Assembly (NCBI RefSeq): GCF_015159745.1
Contig: NZ_JADDOJ010000028.1
Coordinates: forward strand, 1-45,871
DNA: 45,871 nt
Source of the DNA: Ramlibacter aquaticus
GTDB lineage: Bacteria; Pseudomonadota; Gammaproteobacteria; Burkholderiales; Burkholderiaceae_C
Reading direction: 5' to 3'
Part shown: in pieces, positions 25,881 through 34,227 of the stretch
How positions within the stretch are numbered: position 1 is the first letter of the stretch
Layout: each line of letters opens with the position of its first letter
The notes under the pieces: generated by a model
The model's database searches: none
Told to the model about the DNA's origin: nothing
What the model saw: only the letters and a program-made list of their open reading frames with translations
Made by a program: the position numbers and the translations under genes

Positions 25881-26756
25881 GTGCAATTCATCCAACTCGT
25901 GATCAGCGGCATCGCGCAAGGCTGCATCTACGGGCTGATCGCGCTGGGCTTCGTGCTGATCTACAAGGCCACGGAAACGGTGAGCTTCGCCCAGGGCGAG
26001 CTGATGATGCTGGGCGCCTTCGGCGGCCTGGGGGTGATGAGCTTCATGGGCCTGCCCTACTGGGCCGCGGTGCTGGGCGCCATCGCCGGCATGGCCCTGT
26101 TCGGCATGCTGCTGGAGCGCCTGGTCATCCGGCCCATCCTGGGCCAGCCGGCCTTCTCCATCGTGATGCTCACCATCGGCATCGGCTACGTGGCCCGCGG
26201 CGCCATCACCATGATCCCCGGCATAGGCACCGAGACGCAGGCCCTGCCCGTGCCCTACAAGGACCAGGTGCTGAACGCCGGCCCGCTGCTGCTCAACGTG
26301 GAGCAGCTGGTGGTGATCGCGGCCACCGCCGTGCTGAGCGCGCTGCTCTACGCCCTGTTCCGCTACAGCAAGGTCGGCATCGCCATGCAGGCCGCCTCGC
26401 AGAACCAGCTCGCGGCCTACTACATGGGCATCCCGGTGCAGCGCCTGAACAACCTGGTGTGGGGCCTGGCGGCTGCCGTGGCGGCGATCGCGGGCCTGCT
26501 GCTGGCGCCCATCACCTTCGTGCACGCCAACATGGGCTTCATCGGCCTCAAGGCCTTCCCGGCGGCGGTGGTCGGCGGCTTCGGCAGCCTGCCGGGCGCC
26601 CTGGTCGGCGGGCTGGTGATAGGCACCGTGGAATCGCTCTCCGGCTTCTACCTGCCGGAGGGCTTCAAGGACGTGGCGGCCTACGTGGTGGTGCTGGTCA
26701 TGCTGATGGTGCGGCCCAACGGCCTGTTCGGCGAACGCCTGCGCAAGAAGGTCTGA
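25881..26756 (+). CDS. livH: Branched-chain-type ABC importer permease
   Basis: The 291-residue inner-membrane permease of the hydrophobic amino acid transporter class has about eight helices. The family start QFIQLVISGIAQGCIYGLIALGFVLIYKATE is followed by FAQGELMMLGAF and the EAA-like AAYVVVLVMLMVRPNGLFGE. I prefer the GTG at 25881 (VQFIQLV) to the TTG at 25851, because LivH proteins begin close to the first helix. It is the first gene of the livH-M-G-F-ligase-binding-protein operon. The substrate need not be an amino acid: relatives import aromatic or other carboxylates. Confidence 0.93.
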   Translation: MQFIQLVISGIAQGCIYGLIALGFVLIYKATETVSFAQGELMMLGAFGGLGVMSFMGLPYWAAVLGAIAGMALFGMLLERLVIRPILGQPAFSIVMLTIGIGYVARGAITMIPGIGTETQALPVPYKDQVLNAGPLLLNVEQLVVIAATAVLSALLYALFRYSKVGIAMQAASQNQLAAYYMGIPVQRLNNLVWGLAAAVAAIAGLLLAPITFVHANMGFIGLKAFPAAVVGGFGSLPGALVGGLVIGTVESLSGFYLPEGFKDVAAYVVVLVMLMVRPNGLFGERLRKKV

Positions 26757-27832
26757 TGCGCTTCCTGTTCAAGACCAGCTACGCGCAGGACATCCGGCTC
26801 GCCCGGCACGGCGGCCATGTGTTCTGGTACGGGCTGCTGGCCCTGTTCCTGGTGGCCGCCCCCTGGCTGGCCAGCGAGTACCTGCTGTCGCAGCTGACCT
26901 TCATCCTCATCTACGGCATCGTCGGCCTGGGGCTGATGCTGCTGGCCGGCTACACCGGCCTGTTCTCCATCGGCCACGCCGCCTTCTTCGGCGTGGGCGC
27001 CTACACCGAGGCGGTGCTGGCCGGCATGGGCTGGCCCTTCGTGCTGTCGCTGCCCCTGGCCGCCATGCTGGCCGCGGCCACCGGCGTGGTCGTGGGCCTG
27101 CCCGCGCTGCGCGTGAAGGGCATCTACCTGGGCATGGCCACGCTGTCCTTCGGCTTCGTGGTGGCCGAGGTGTTCGCGCGCTGGGAAAGCGTCACCGGCG
27201 GCAACGCGGGCAAGTCGGTGAACGCCGCCAAGGCCTTCGGCTGGACCGCCGAGGCCGGCGCGCCCTTCTACTACCTGTGCCTGCTGCTGGCCGCGGTCGC
27301 GACCCTGGCCTGCCTGAACCTGCTGCGCTCGTCCACGGGCCGGGCTTTCGTCGCCATCCGCGATTCCGAAGTCTCGGCGCAGAGCATGGGCATCGCGCTG
27401 GCCCGCTACAAGACCCTGTCCTTCGCGATCTCGGCTGCGCTGGCGGGCCTGGGCGGTGGGCTGTACGCGCACCACATCCATTTCATCTCGCCCGACCAGT
27501 TCGACATCATCCAGTCCATCGACCTGCTGCTCATGGTGGTGGTGGGCGGGCTGGGCTCCATCCACGGCGCCTTCCTGGGCGCGATCTTCCTGATCGGGCT
27601 GCCGCAGGCCATCAGCGCGGTGAAGGACTACCTGCCCGCGGCGGTGGGGCAGGCGCCGGGCCTGAAGGCGGTGGTCTACGGCGGCGTGCTGGTGGCCTTC
27701 GTGCTGTTCGAGCCGCTGGGCCTGTACGGGCGCTGGCTGAAGGTGCGCACCTACCTGCAGCTCTTCCCGTTCTACCGCAAGGGCATGTTCAAGCGGCAGA
27801 AGTCCTTCCAGAAATCGGACCGGCTGAAATGA
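26756..27832 (+). CDS. livM: Branched-chain-type ABC importer permease
   Basis: The 358-residue permease partner of LivH has the core GYTGLFSIGHAAFFGVGAYTEAVL, GLPALRVKGIYLGMATLSFGF, then AIRDSEVSAQSMGIALARYK and DLLLMVVVGGLGSIHGAFLGA, all typical of LivM. The ATG at 26756 overlaps the livH stop by one base (TGATG), so translation is coupled. The N-terminal 30 residues and a basic C-terminal tail (YRKGMFKRQKSFQKSDRLK) are longer than in E. coli LivM membrane cores. Confidence 0.94.
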   Translation: MRFLFKTSYAQDIRLARHGGHVFWYGLLALFLVAAPWLASEYLLSQLTFILIYGIVGLGLMLLAGYTGLFSIGHAAFFGVGAYTEAVLAGMGWPFVLSLPLAAMLAAATGVVVGLPALRVKGIYLGMATLSFGFVVAEVFARWESVTGGNAGKSVNAAKAFGWTAEAGAPFYYLCLLLAAVATLACLNLLRSSTGRAFVAIRDSEVSAQSMGIALARYKTLSFAISAALAGLGGGLYAHHIHFISPDQFDIIQSIDLLLMVVVGGLGSIHGAFLGAIFLIGLPQAISAVKDYLPAAVGQAPGLKAVVYGGVLVAFVLFEPLGLYGRWLKVRTYLQLFPFYRKGMFKRQKSFQKSDRLK

Positions 27833-28653
27833 ACGCCCCGGACACCCCGCCGCCCACCGACGCCCTGCTGCAGGCGCGCGACATCAGCGTGCGCTTCGGC
27901 GGCGTGATGGCCGTGAACAAGGTCAGCTTCGACGTGCGGCGCGGCGAGGTGTTCACGCTGATCGGCCCCAACGGCGCCGGCAAGACCACGGTGTTCAACC
28001 TCATCAGCCGCCTCTACGCGCCCACCTCGGGGCGCATCACCTACGACGGCCAGGACCTGGCGCGGCAGCCGCCGCACAAGGTCGCCTCGCTGGGCATCGC
28101 CCGCACCTTCCAGAACATCGAGCTGTTCGAGTACGCCACGGTGCTGCAGAACCTGCTGATCGGGCGCCACACCCACCGCCGCACGGGCTTCTGGCAGGAC
28201 ATCCTGTTCACGCCGGCCGCGCGGCGCGCCGAGATCGAGGCGCGCGAGAAGGTCGAGCAGGTGATCGACTTCCTGGACCTGCAGCACCACCGCGATTCGC
28301 TGGTCGCCGGCCTGCCCTACGGCGTGCGCAAGGTGGTGGAACTGGGCCGCGCCCTGTGCACGCAGCCCAGGCTGCTGCTGCTGGATGAGCCCTCCTCCGG
28401 CCTCAACGTCGAGGAAACCGAGGACATGGCCTTCTGGATCCAGGACATCCAGCGCGACCTGGGCATCACCGTGCTCATGGTGGAGCACGACATGAGCCTG
28501 GTCTCGCGCGTCTCCGACCGCGTGCTGGCCATGAACCAGGGCGAGGTGCTGGCCATGGGCTCGCCGCGCGAGGTGCAGGCCCACCCCGGCGTGGTGGAGG
28601 CCTACCTGGGCACCATCGAGGACGTGTCCAGCCTGCGCAGGGAGGTTGCATGA
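27829..28653 (+). CDS. livG: Branched-chain-type ABC importer ATP-binding protein
   Basis: The 274-residue ATPase has Walker A GPNGAGKTT, the LivG insert FQNIELFEYATVLQNLLIGRH, a signature region LPYGVRKVVELGRALC (the usual LSGG serine-glycine pair is LPYGVRK here, as in many LivG proteins of this group), Walker B LLLLDEPSSGL and the switch His VEHDMSLV. Its ATG overlaps the livM stop (ATGA at 27829-27832). It works with LivF as a heterodimer on LivH-LivM. Confidence 0.94.
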   Translation: MNAPDTPPPTDALLQARDISVRFGGVMAVNKVSFDVRRGEVFTLIGPNGAGKTTVFNLISRLYAPTSGRITYDGQDLARQPPHKVASLGIARTFQNIELFEYATVLQNLLIGRHTHRRTGFWQDILFTPAARRAEIEAREKVEQVIDFLDLQHHRDSLVAGLPYGVRKVVELGRALCTQPRLLLLDEPSSGLNVEETEDMAFWIQDIQRDLGITVLMVEHDMSLVSRVSDRVLAMNQGEVLAMGSPREVQAHPGVVEAYLGTIEDVSSLRREVA

Positions 28654-28690
28654 GCGTCGTTGCGTGGCGCCAGGACCTGGAGGCAGCCTC

Positions 28691-29488
28691 GTGAGCCTCA
28701 ACCCGCCCGCGATCAGCGACACGCCCGTGCTGCAGCTGATGAACGTGGAGTCCGCCTACGGGCCCATCAAGGCGATACGCGGCGTCAGCCTGCAGGTGCG
28801 GCGGGGCGAGGTCGCCACGGTGCTCGGCTCCAACGGCGCCGGCAAGACCACCATCCTCAAGACCATCTCCGGCATCATCGACCCGCGCAAGGGCAGCGTG
28901 CAGTTCAAGGGCGAGGACATCACCGCCCAGGACCCGGCCTACATCGTGGAGCAGGGCCTCTCGCACGTGCCCGAGGGGCGCGAGGTGTTCCCGCTGCTGT
29001 CGGTGCACGACAACCTGCTGATGGGCGCCTACACCCGGCGCGACCGCGACGGCGTGGCCCGGGACATGGAGGCCGTGTACCGCTACTTCCCCATCCTCAA
29101 GGAGCGGGCTGCACAGGACGCGGGCCTGCTCTCGGGCGGCCAGCAGCAGATGCTGGCGATCTCGCGCGCGCTCATGGCCTCGCCGGACCTGATCCTGCTG
29201 GACGAGCCCAGCCTGGGCCTGTCGCCCAAGCTGACCAAGGAGATCTTCGAGATCGTGGTGCGCATCAACCGCGAGCGCGGCACCACCCTGCTGCTGGTGG
29301 AGCAGAACGCCAACATGGCGCTGAACGCCGCCGACTACGGCTACGTGCTGGAGAACGGCCGCATCGTCATGGAGGACACCTGCGGTCGCCTGCGCGAGAA
29401 GGACGACATCAAGGAGTTCTACCTCGGCATGAAGGACGCCGGCGTGCGCGGCGAGCGGCGCTGGAAAAAGAAGAAGACCTGGCGATGA
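28691..29488 (+). CDS. livF: Branched-chain-type ABC importer ATP-binding protein
   Basis: The 265-residue ATPase has Walker A GSNGAGKTT, the LivF phrase GLSHVPEGREVFPLLSVHDNLLMGAY, signature LLSGGQQQMLAISRALM and Walker B LILLDEPSLGLSPK. I chose the GTG at 28691, because GGAGG lies 7 bases upstream; a TTG at 28646 would add 15 residues overlapping livG. The last residues are strongly basic (RRWKKKKTWR), and its stop overlaps the ligase start (ATGA). Confidence 0.93.
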   Translation: MSLNPPAISDTPVLQLMNVESAYGPIKAIRGVSLQVRRGEVATVLGSNGAGKTTILKTISGIIDPRKGSVQFKGEDITAQDPAYIVEQGLSHVPEGREVFPLLSVHDNLLMGAYTRRDRDGVARDMEAVYRYFPILKERAAQDAGLLSGGQQQMLAISRALMASPDLILLDEPSLGLSPKLTKEIFEIVVRINRERGTTLLLVEQNANMALNAADYGYVLENGRIVMEDTCGRLREKDDIKEFYLGMKDAGVRGERRWKKKKTWR

Positions 29489-31344
29489 GCACGCTCTGGA
29501 CCCTCACCCGCAGCATCAATCCCGACCCGCGCATCGTGCTGCCGGGCGACACCCTGCCCGCCATGTTCTGGAACGGCGTCAGCCAGCGCGGCCCGCGGGT
29601 GTGGCTGCGCCAGAAGGACCTGGGCATCTGGCGCAGCTGGACCTGGACGCGTGCCGGCGAGGCGGTGGCCGAGATCGCCGGCGGGCTGATGTCGCTGGGC
29701 TTCGCCCCGGGGGACACCGCCTCCATCCTCGCCAACACGGTGGTCGAGTGGGTGCTGGCCGACCTGGCCATCCTCTCCTGCGGCGGCGTCTCCAACGGCA
29801 TCTACCCCACCGACGCGGCCGGGCAGGTGCAGTACCTGTGCGAGGACTCCCGCACCCGCGTGCTCTTCGTCGAGGACGACGAGCAGCTGGACAAGGCGCT
29901 GGAGGTGCGCGAGCGCCTGCCCGGGCTGGTGAAGATCGTGGTCTTCGACATGGAAGGCCTGCGCGACCTGAACGATGCGGGCGTGATCAGCCTGCAGGCC
30001 CTGCGCGAGGCCGGCCGCGCCTGGAACGCGCAGCACGCGGGCGAGCTGCAGCGCCGCGTCCAGGCCTGCCGCCCGGAAGACCTGGCCATCCTGGTCTACA
30101 CCTCGGGCACCACCGGCAAGCCCAAGGGCGCGATGCACAGCCACGGCGGGCTGGTCTACACCGTGCGCGGCTACAACAGCCTGATCCCGCAGGACGAGCG
30201 CGACGAGCGCATCTGCTTCCTGCCGCTGTGCCACATCGCCGAGCGGGTGGGCGGCGAGTACTCCGCGCTCTACACCGGCTCGGTGCTCAACTTCGTCGAG
30301 AACCCGGAGACCGTGCCCGAGAACGTGCGCGAGATCCAGCCCACCGTGTTCCTGGCGGTGCCCCGGGTGTGGGAGAAGTTCTATTCCGGCGTGATGATCG
30401 GCCTGAAGGAGGCGAGCCGCCTGCAGCAGGCGGCCTACGCCTGGTCCATCGGCGTGGGCACGCGCATCGCCGAAAAGGTGCTGGCCGGCGAGCCCGTGGG
30501 CGCGGGGCTCAAGCTGCAGTTCCAGCTGGCGCGCTGGCTGGCGCTGGCGAACGTGCGCAAGATGATAGGCATAGACCGGGCGCGCTTCCTGGTCACGGGG
30601 GCGGCGCCCATCTCGCCCGAGCTGGTGCGCTGGTACCTGGCGCTGGGCGTGCCCATGCTGGAGGTCTGGGGCATGACGGAGTCCTGCGGCGCCTCCACCG
30701 GCGTGCCGCTGGACCGCATCCGGCCCGGCTCCATCGGCCCGGCGACGCCGTACAACGAGGTGCGCGTCGACCCGGTCACCGCCGAGATCCTGGTGCGCGG
30801 ACCCAACGTCTTCATGGGCTACCTCAACCAGCCCGCCCGGACCGCCGAAGCCCTGGACCCCGAGGGCTGGCTGCACACCGGCGACGTGGGCACCGTGGAC
30901 GCCGACGGCTTCTTCCGCATCACCGACCGCATGAAGGACATCATCATCACGGCCGGCGGCAAGAACGTGACGCCCAGCGAACTGGAGAACGAGCTGAAGT
31001 TCTCGCCCTACATCACCGACGCCGTGGTGATCGGCGACCGGCGGCCCTACCTCACGGTCATCGTCATGATCGACCAGGAGAATGTCGAGAAGTACGCGCA
31101 GGACCACGACGTGCCCTTCTCCAACTACGCCAGCCTCACCCGCACGCCGCAGGTGCAGGACCTGATCCAGGCCGAGATCGACCGGGTCAACGCCCGCTTC
31201 GCGCGGGTGGAGCAGATCAAGAAGTTCTTCCTGCTGGACACGCAGCTCACGGCCGAGGACGAGGAGCTCACGCCCACCATGAAGCTCAAGCGCAAGCTGG
31301 TGCAGACCAAGTATGCCGACCGCATCGAGGCCATGTACGCCTGA
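29485..31344 (+). CDS. Acyl-CoA ligase (AMP-forming), long-chain fatty acid type
   Basis: The 619-residue adenylate-forming enzyme activates a carboxylic acid with ATP and CoA. Visible motifs are the AMP-binding loop LVYTSGTTGKPKGAMHSHGG (about residue 203), the aromatic-substrate segment EVWGMTESCG, WLHTGDVG and the hinge DRMKDIIITAGGKNVTPSELEN. The length and the last ~100 residues match the long-chain acyl-CoA synthetases (FadD15-like). It starts within the livF stop (ATGA) and precedes the binding-protein gene, so it is co-expressed with the importer, suggesting that the imported acid is converted to its CoA ester at once. The substrate is not shown by sequence. Confidence 0.93.
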   Translation: MSTLWTLTRSINPDPRIVLPGDTLPAMFWNGVSQRGPRVWLRQKDLGIWRSWTWTRAGEAVAEIAGGLMSLGFAPGDTASILANTVVEWVLADLAILSCGGVSNGIYPTDAAGQVQYLCEDSRTRVLFVEDDEQLDKALEVRERLPGLVKIVVFDMEGLRDLNDAGVISLQALREAGRAWNAQHAGELQRRVQACRPEDLAILVYTSGTTGKPKGAMHSHGGLVYTVRGYNSLIPQDERDERICFLPLCHIAERVGGEYSALYTGSVLNFVENPETVPENVREIQPTVFLAVPRVWEKFYSGVMIGLKEASRLQQAAYAWSIGVGTRIAEKVLAGEPVGAGLKLQFQLARWLALANVRKMIGIDRARFLVTGAAPISPELVRWYLALGVPMLEVWGMTESCGASTGVPLDRIRPGSIGPATPYNEVRVDPVTAEILVRGPNVFMGYLNQPARTAEALDPEGWLHTGDVGTVDADGFFRITDRMKDIIITAGGKNVTPSELENELKFSPYITDAVVIGDRRPYLTVIVMIDQENVEKYAQDHDVPFSNYASLTRTPQVQDLIQAEIDRVNARFARVEQIKKFFLLDTQLTAEDEELTPTMKLKRKLVQTKYADRIEAMYA

Positions 31345-31407
31345 ACGAGGTTCAACCCGCCGCCGCGGCGCCAGGCTGGAAGCAGCGCGCCACGGCGGCA
31401 CGACCGA

Positions 31408-31424
31408 GCCCGGCGCCGCCGGGC
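31408..31424 (+). promoter_or_regulatory. Hairpin upstream of the binding-protein gene
   Basis: GCCCGGC (31408-31414) and GCCGGGC (31418-31424) form a perfect 7-base stem with a 3-base loop, in the 105-base gap after the ligase gene. No T-run follows. It could protect the 5' end of a processed binding-protein mRNA or act as a weak attenuator. Confidence 0.35.
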
Positions 31425-31449
31425 CCCACGCAAACGAAGGAGACAGGCA

Positions 31450-32616
31450 ATGCAGATGAAGTCCATCGCGGTGCTGGCCGCGTTCGCCCTGGCCTCGGGC
31501 CTGGCCAACGCCCAGCAGCAGGGCGTGAGCAAGACCGAGATCCTGGTCGGCACCATCCAGGACCTCTCCGGCCCGCTGGCCGGCTACGGCAAGCAGGCCC
31601 GCAACGGCATGCAACTGCGCATCGACGAGCTGGCGGAACAGCAGGGCGGCATCCACGGCCGCAAGATCAAGCTGCTGGTCGAGGACGACGGCTACGACCC
31701 CAAGAAGGCCGTGCTGGCGGCGCAGAAGCTGGTGAACCAGGACAAGGTCTTCATCGTCGCCGGCCACCTGGGCACCGCGCCCAACATGGCCGCGATGCCG
31801 GTGCAGTTCGAGAAGAACATCGTCAACTTCATGCCGATCACGGCGGCGCGCGAGATGTACGAGCCCACCAACCGGCTCAAGTACTCCTTCGCCGCCACCT
31901 ACTACGACCAGATCCGCCTGGCCCTGCCGAAGATGGTCAAGGACAAGCAGGCCAAGAAGGTCTGCAGCATCTACCAGGACGACGACTTCGGGCTGGAGGT
32001 GCAGCGCGGCGCCGAGGCCGGCGCCAAGGCGGCCGGCATGGAGATCGCCGAGAAGACCACCTTCAAGCGCGGCGCGACCGACTTCTCCTCGCAGGTGGCC
32101 CGGCTCAAGGCCGCCAACTGCGACCTGGTGGTGCTGGGCACCATCATCCGCGAGACCATCGGCACCATCGCCGAGTCGCGCAAGACCGGCTTCAACCCGA
32201 CCTTCCTGGGCTCCTCGGCGGCCTACACCGACCTGATCCACAAGCTGGGCGGCAAGCCCATGGACGGCCTGTACGCCACCATGACGGTGCAGCACCCCTA
32301 CCTGGACGAAGCCTCGCAGCCGATCCGCTTCTGGGCCGCCAAGTACAAGACGAAGTTCAACGAGGACCCGACCGTGTTCTCGGCCTACGGCTACCTGATC
32401 ATGGACGAGTTCATCCAGGCGGCCCTCAAGGCGGGCCCCAACCTGACGACCGACAGCTTCATCAAGGCCATGGACAGCATGAGCTTTCCGGCCGACATGT
32501 TCGGCGGCCCGCCCCAGAGCTACACCGCCACCAAGCGCCTGGGCAACGACCAGTCGCGCCTGTCGCAGATCCAGAACGGCAAGTGGGTGGTCGTGTCGGA
32601 CTACGTGAAGCCCTGA
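31450..32616 (+). CDS. Liv-type substrate-binding protein of the importer
   Basis: This 388-residue exported type I binding protein has a signal peptide MQMKSIAVLAAFALASGLANA with cleavage before QQQ. The mature part contains VGTIQDLSGPLAGYGKQARNG, INDEL-like RIDELAEQQGGIHGRKIKL and AGHLGTAPNMAAMP, the usual first-lobe ligand contacts. A strong ribosome site (AAGGAGA) precedes the ATG. It is the last gene of the livHMGF-ligase operon and ends at a clear terminator. I give no livK symbol because the adjacent ligase suggests a carboxylate ligand rather than leucine; this is inference. Confidence 0.92.
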   Translation: MQMKSIAVLAAFALASGLANAQQQGVSKTEILVGTIQDLSGPLAGYGKQARNGMQLRIDELAEQQGGIHGRKIKLLVEDDGYDPKKAVLAAQKLVNQDKVFIVAGHLGTAPNMAAMPVQFEKNIVNFMPITAAREMYEPTNRLKYSFAATYYDQIRLALPKMVKDKQAKKVCSIYQDDDFGLEVQRGAEAGAKAAGMEIAEKTTFKRGATDFSSQVARLKAANCDLVVLGTIIRETIGTIAESRKTGFNPTFLGSSAAYTDLIHKLGGKPMDGLYATMTVQHPYLDEASQPIRFWAAKYKTKFNEDPTVFSAYGYLIMDEFIQAALKAGPNLTTDSFIKAMDSMSFPADMFGGPPQSYTATKRLGNDQSRLSQIQNGKWVVVSDYVKP

Positions 32617-32636
32617 ACGCGTCACGCGCCCGGTCA

Positions 32637-32664
32637 GGCCGCCCCCGGGCGGCCTTTTTCTTTC
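32637..32664 (+). terminator. Rho-independent terminator of the Liv operon
   Basis: GGCCGCCC (32637-32644) pairs with GGGCGGCC (32647-32654), and a T-rich tail TTTTTCTTT follows at 32655-32663. It lies 20 bases after the binding-protein stop and ends only a few bases before the next start codon. Confidence 0.9.
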
Positions 32665-32668
32665 AATA

Positions 32669-33766
32669 ATGCAGGCCATGCCCGCACCCCGCCCCGCCCC
32701 GCCCGATCGCCACGATCGCCCGCTGCTCGTGCTGGTGCTGCTGGCGACGGCCTTCTTCGGGCTGGTGCTGTGGCCGCTGGCGGGGGCGCTGTCCTGGGCG
32801 GTGTTCCTGGCCATCGTGTTCGCCGCCCTGCAAAGGCGCTCGGTGGAGGTGTGCCGCGGCCGCAAGGGCTGGGCCGCCTTCGGCACCCTGGTGGTGATCC
32901 TGGTGAGCGTGATCCTGCCCACGGTGCTGCTGACGGTGGCCGTCTCGCACGAGGCCGCGAACTTCTACGACCGCATCAAGAGCGGCGACGTGCAGCCCGG
33001 CGCCTGGCTGCAGCACGCGATCGAGGCCTCGCCCTCGTGGTTCCGCCAGTTCCTCGGCCAGGTCGGCGTGGACGACGTGCCCGGCCTGCAGCGCAAGCTG
33101 CTGGACACCCTGGGCAAGAGCGGTGAAGCCCTGACGGCGCGCGCCTTCTCCATCGGCCAGAACACGCTGGACTTCCTGATCAACTTCTTCGTGATGCTCT
33201 ACCTGCTGTACTTCCTGCTGCGCGACGGGCCGGACCTGGTCGGGCGCGTGAGCGCGGCCCTGCCGCTGCAGCCGCTGCACACCCGGCGCCTGCTGGACCA
33301 GTTCGCGGTGGTGGTGCGCGCCACGGTGAAGGGCAACGTGGTGATGGCGCTGGCGCAGGGCGCGCTGGGCGGCCTGGCCTTCTGGGTGCTGGGCGTGCCA
33401 GGGCCGCTGCTCTGGGCCGCGGCCATGGCCCTGCTCTCGCTGCTGCCCGCCGTGGGGGCCGCCATGGTCTGGATCCCGGTCGCGCTCTGGCTGTGGTCCA
33501 AGGGGGAAGTCTGGCAGGCGCTGGGCCTGGCCGTCTGGGGCACGCTGGTGATCGGCATGGTGGACAACCTGCTGCGCCCCCTGCTGGTCGGCAAGGAGAC
33601 CCGCCTGCCCGACTGGCTGGTGCTGGTCTCCACCCTGGGCGGGCTCACCGCCTTCGGGCCCAACGGTTTCGTGCTGGGCCCGGTGATCGCCGCGATCTTC
33701 CTTTCCGCCTGGGACATCTACGGCCAGGCGCGGCGCGAGCCGTCCGCCGCTCAGGACACGACGTAG
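32669..33766 (+). CDS. AI-2E transporter family membrane protein
   Basis: The 365-residue (or 362) inner-membrane protein has about seven to eight helices and the family layout: an N-terminal pair, a soluble part of about 60 residues (SHEAANFYDRIKSGDVQPG), then NFFVMLYLLYFLLRDGPDLV and the C-terminal helices with LVIGMVDNLLRPLLVGKETRLPDWLVLVSTLGGL. This is the YdiK/PerM/AI-2E family; most members are of unknown substrate. The start is ATG 32669 or ATG 32678; neither has a ribosome site, and the Liv terminator ends 5 bases before the first. Its end overlaps the convergent thioesterase gene by 16 bases. Confidence 0.87.
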   Translation: MQAMPAPRPAPPDRHDRPLLVLVLLATAFFGLVLWPLAGALSWAVFLAIVFAALQRRSVEVCRGRKGWAAFGTLVVILVSVILPTVLLTVAVSHEAANFYDRIKSGDVQPGAWLQHAIEASPSWFRQFLGQVGVDDVPGLQRKLLDTLGKSGEALTARAFSIGQNTLDFLINFFVMLYLLYFLLRDGPDLVGRVSAALPLQPLHTRRLLDQFAVVVRATVKGNVVMALAQGALGGLAFWVLGVPGPLLWAAAMALLSLLPAVGAAMVWIPVALWLWSKGEVWQALGLAVWGTLVIGMVDNLLRPLLVGKETRLPDWLVLVSTLGGLTAFGPNGFVLGPVIAAIFLSAWDIYGQARREPSAAQDTT

Positions 33767-34227
33767 ACCCCGGCCCCCACCGACAACAGCTTGCCGCCCG
33801 GCCCGTGGAAGGCCATCCGGGTGTTGGCCACGCGGGAGCCGAGCCGGATCACCTCGGCCTGCAGCGTGAAGGCCTCGCCGATGGCCGGGCGCAGGTAGTC
33901 GATGCGCAGGTCGATGGTGCCCAGCTTGGAGAAACGCTGCAGCCGCTGCGCGGCGGGCTCGTCCATGTGGCGCGCGCCTATGGCGGCCATCACCGCCAGG
34001 CCGCCCATGGCGTCCAGCGTGGCGCTGATCACGCCGCCATGCAGCCGGTTGTGGGCGTAGTGGCCCACCAGCTCCGGCCGCATCGCGATGCGGCCCGTGA
34101 CCTGCTCGGGCGCGAGATCCACGATCTCCAGCCCCAGCAAGCGGTTGAACAGGATCTTGTGCTCGAAGATGTCGCGCAGGCCGGCGACGAACTCGTCCTC
34201 GAACGGGAGCGGCGGCGCCGGTTTCAT
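33751..34227 (-). CDS. PaaI/YigI-type hotdog thioesterase
   Basis: The 158-residue hotdog-fold protein contains VGHYAHNRLHGGVISATLDAMGGLAV (HGG at residues 63-65), the acyl-CoA thioesterase core of the PaaI/YigI class, and later RIDYLRPAIGEAFTLQAEVIRLGSRVA. Its start overlaps the stop of the acyl-CoA dehydrogenase upstream (ATGA), making it the last gene of the seven-gene catabolic operon. A likely job is freeing CoA from dead-end acyl-CoA intermediates. The 3' end overlaps the convergent AI-2E gene. Confidence 0.88.
   Translation of the reverse strand: MKPAPPLPFEDEFVAGLRDIFEHKILFNRLLGLEIVDLAPEQVTGRIAMRPELVGHYAHNRLHGGVISATLDAMGGLAVMAAIGARHMDEPAAQRLQRFSKLGTIDLRIDYLRPAIGEAFTLQAEVIRLGSRVANTRMAFHGPGGKLLSVGAGVYVVS

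Noticed and set aside
29419..32922. A 1167-residue minus-strand frame opposite the ligase and binding-protein genes
   Set aside because: The translation is a low-complexity His/Gln/Arg/Gly mix with no motif, exactly antisense to well-supported genes.
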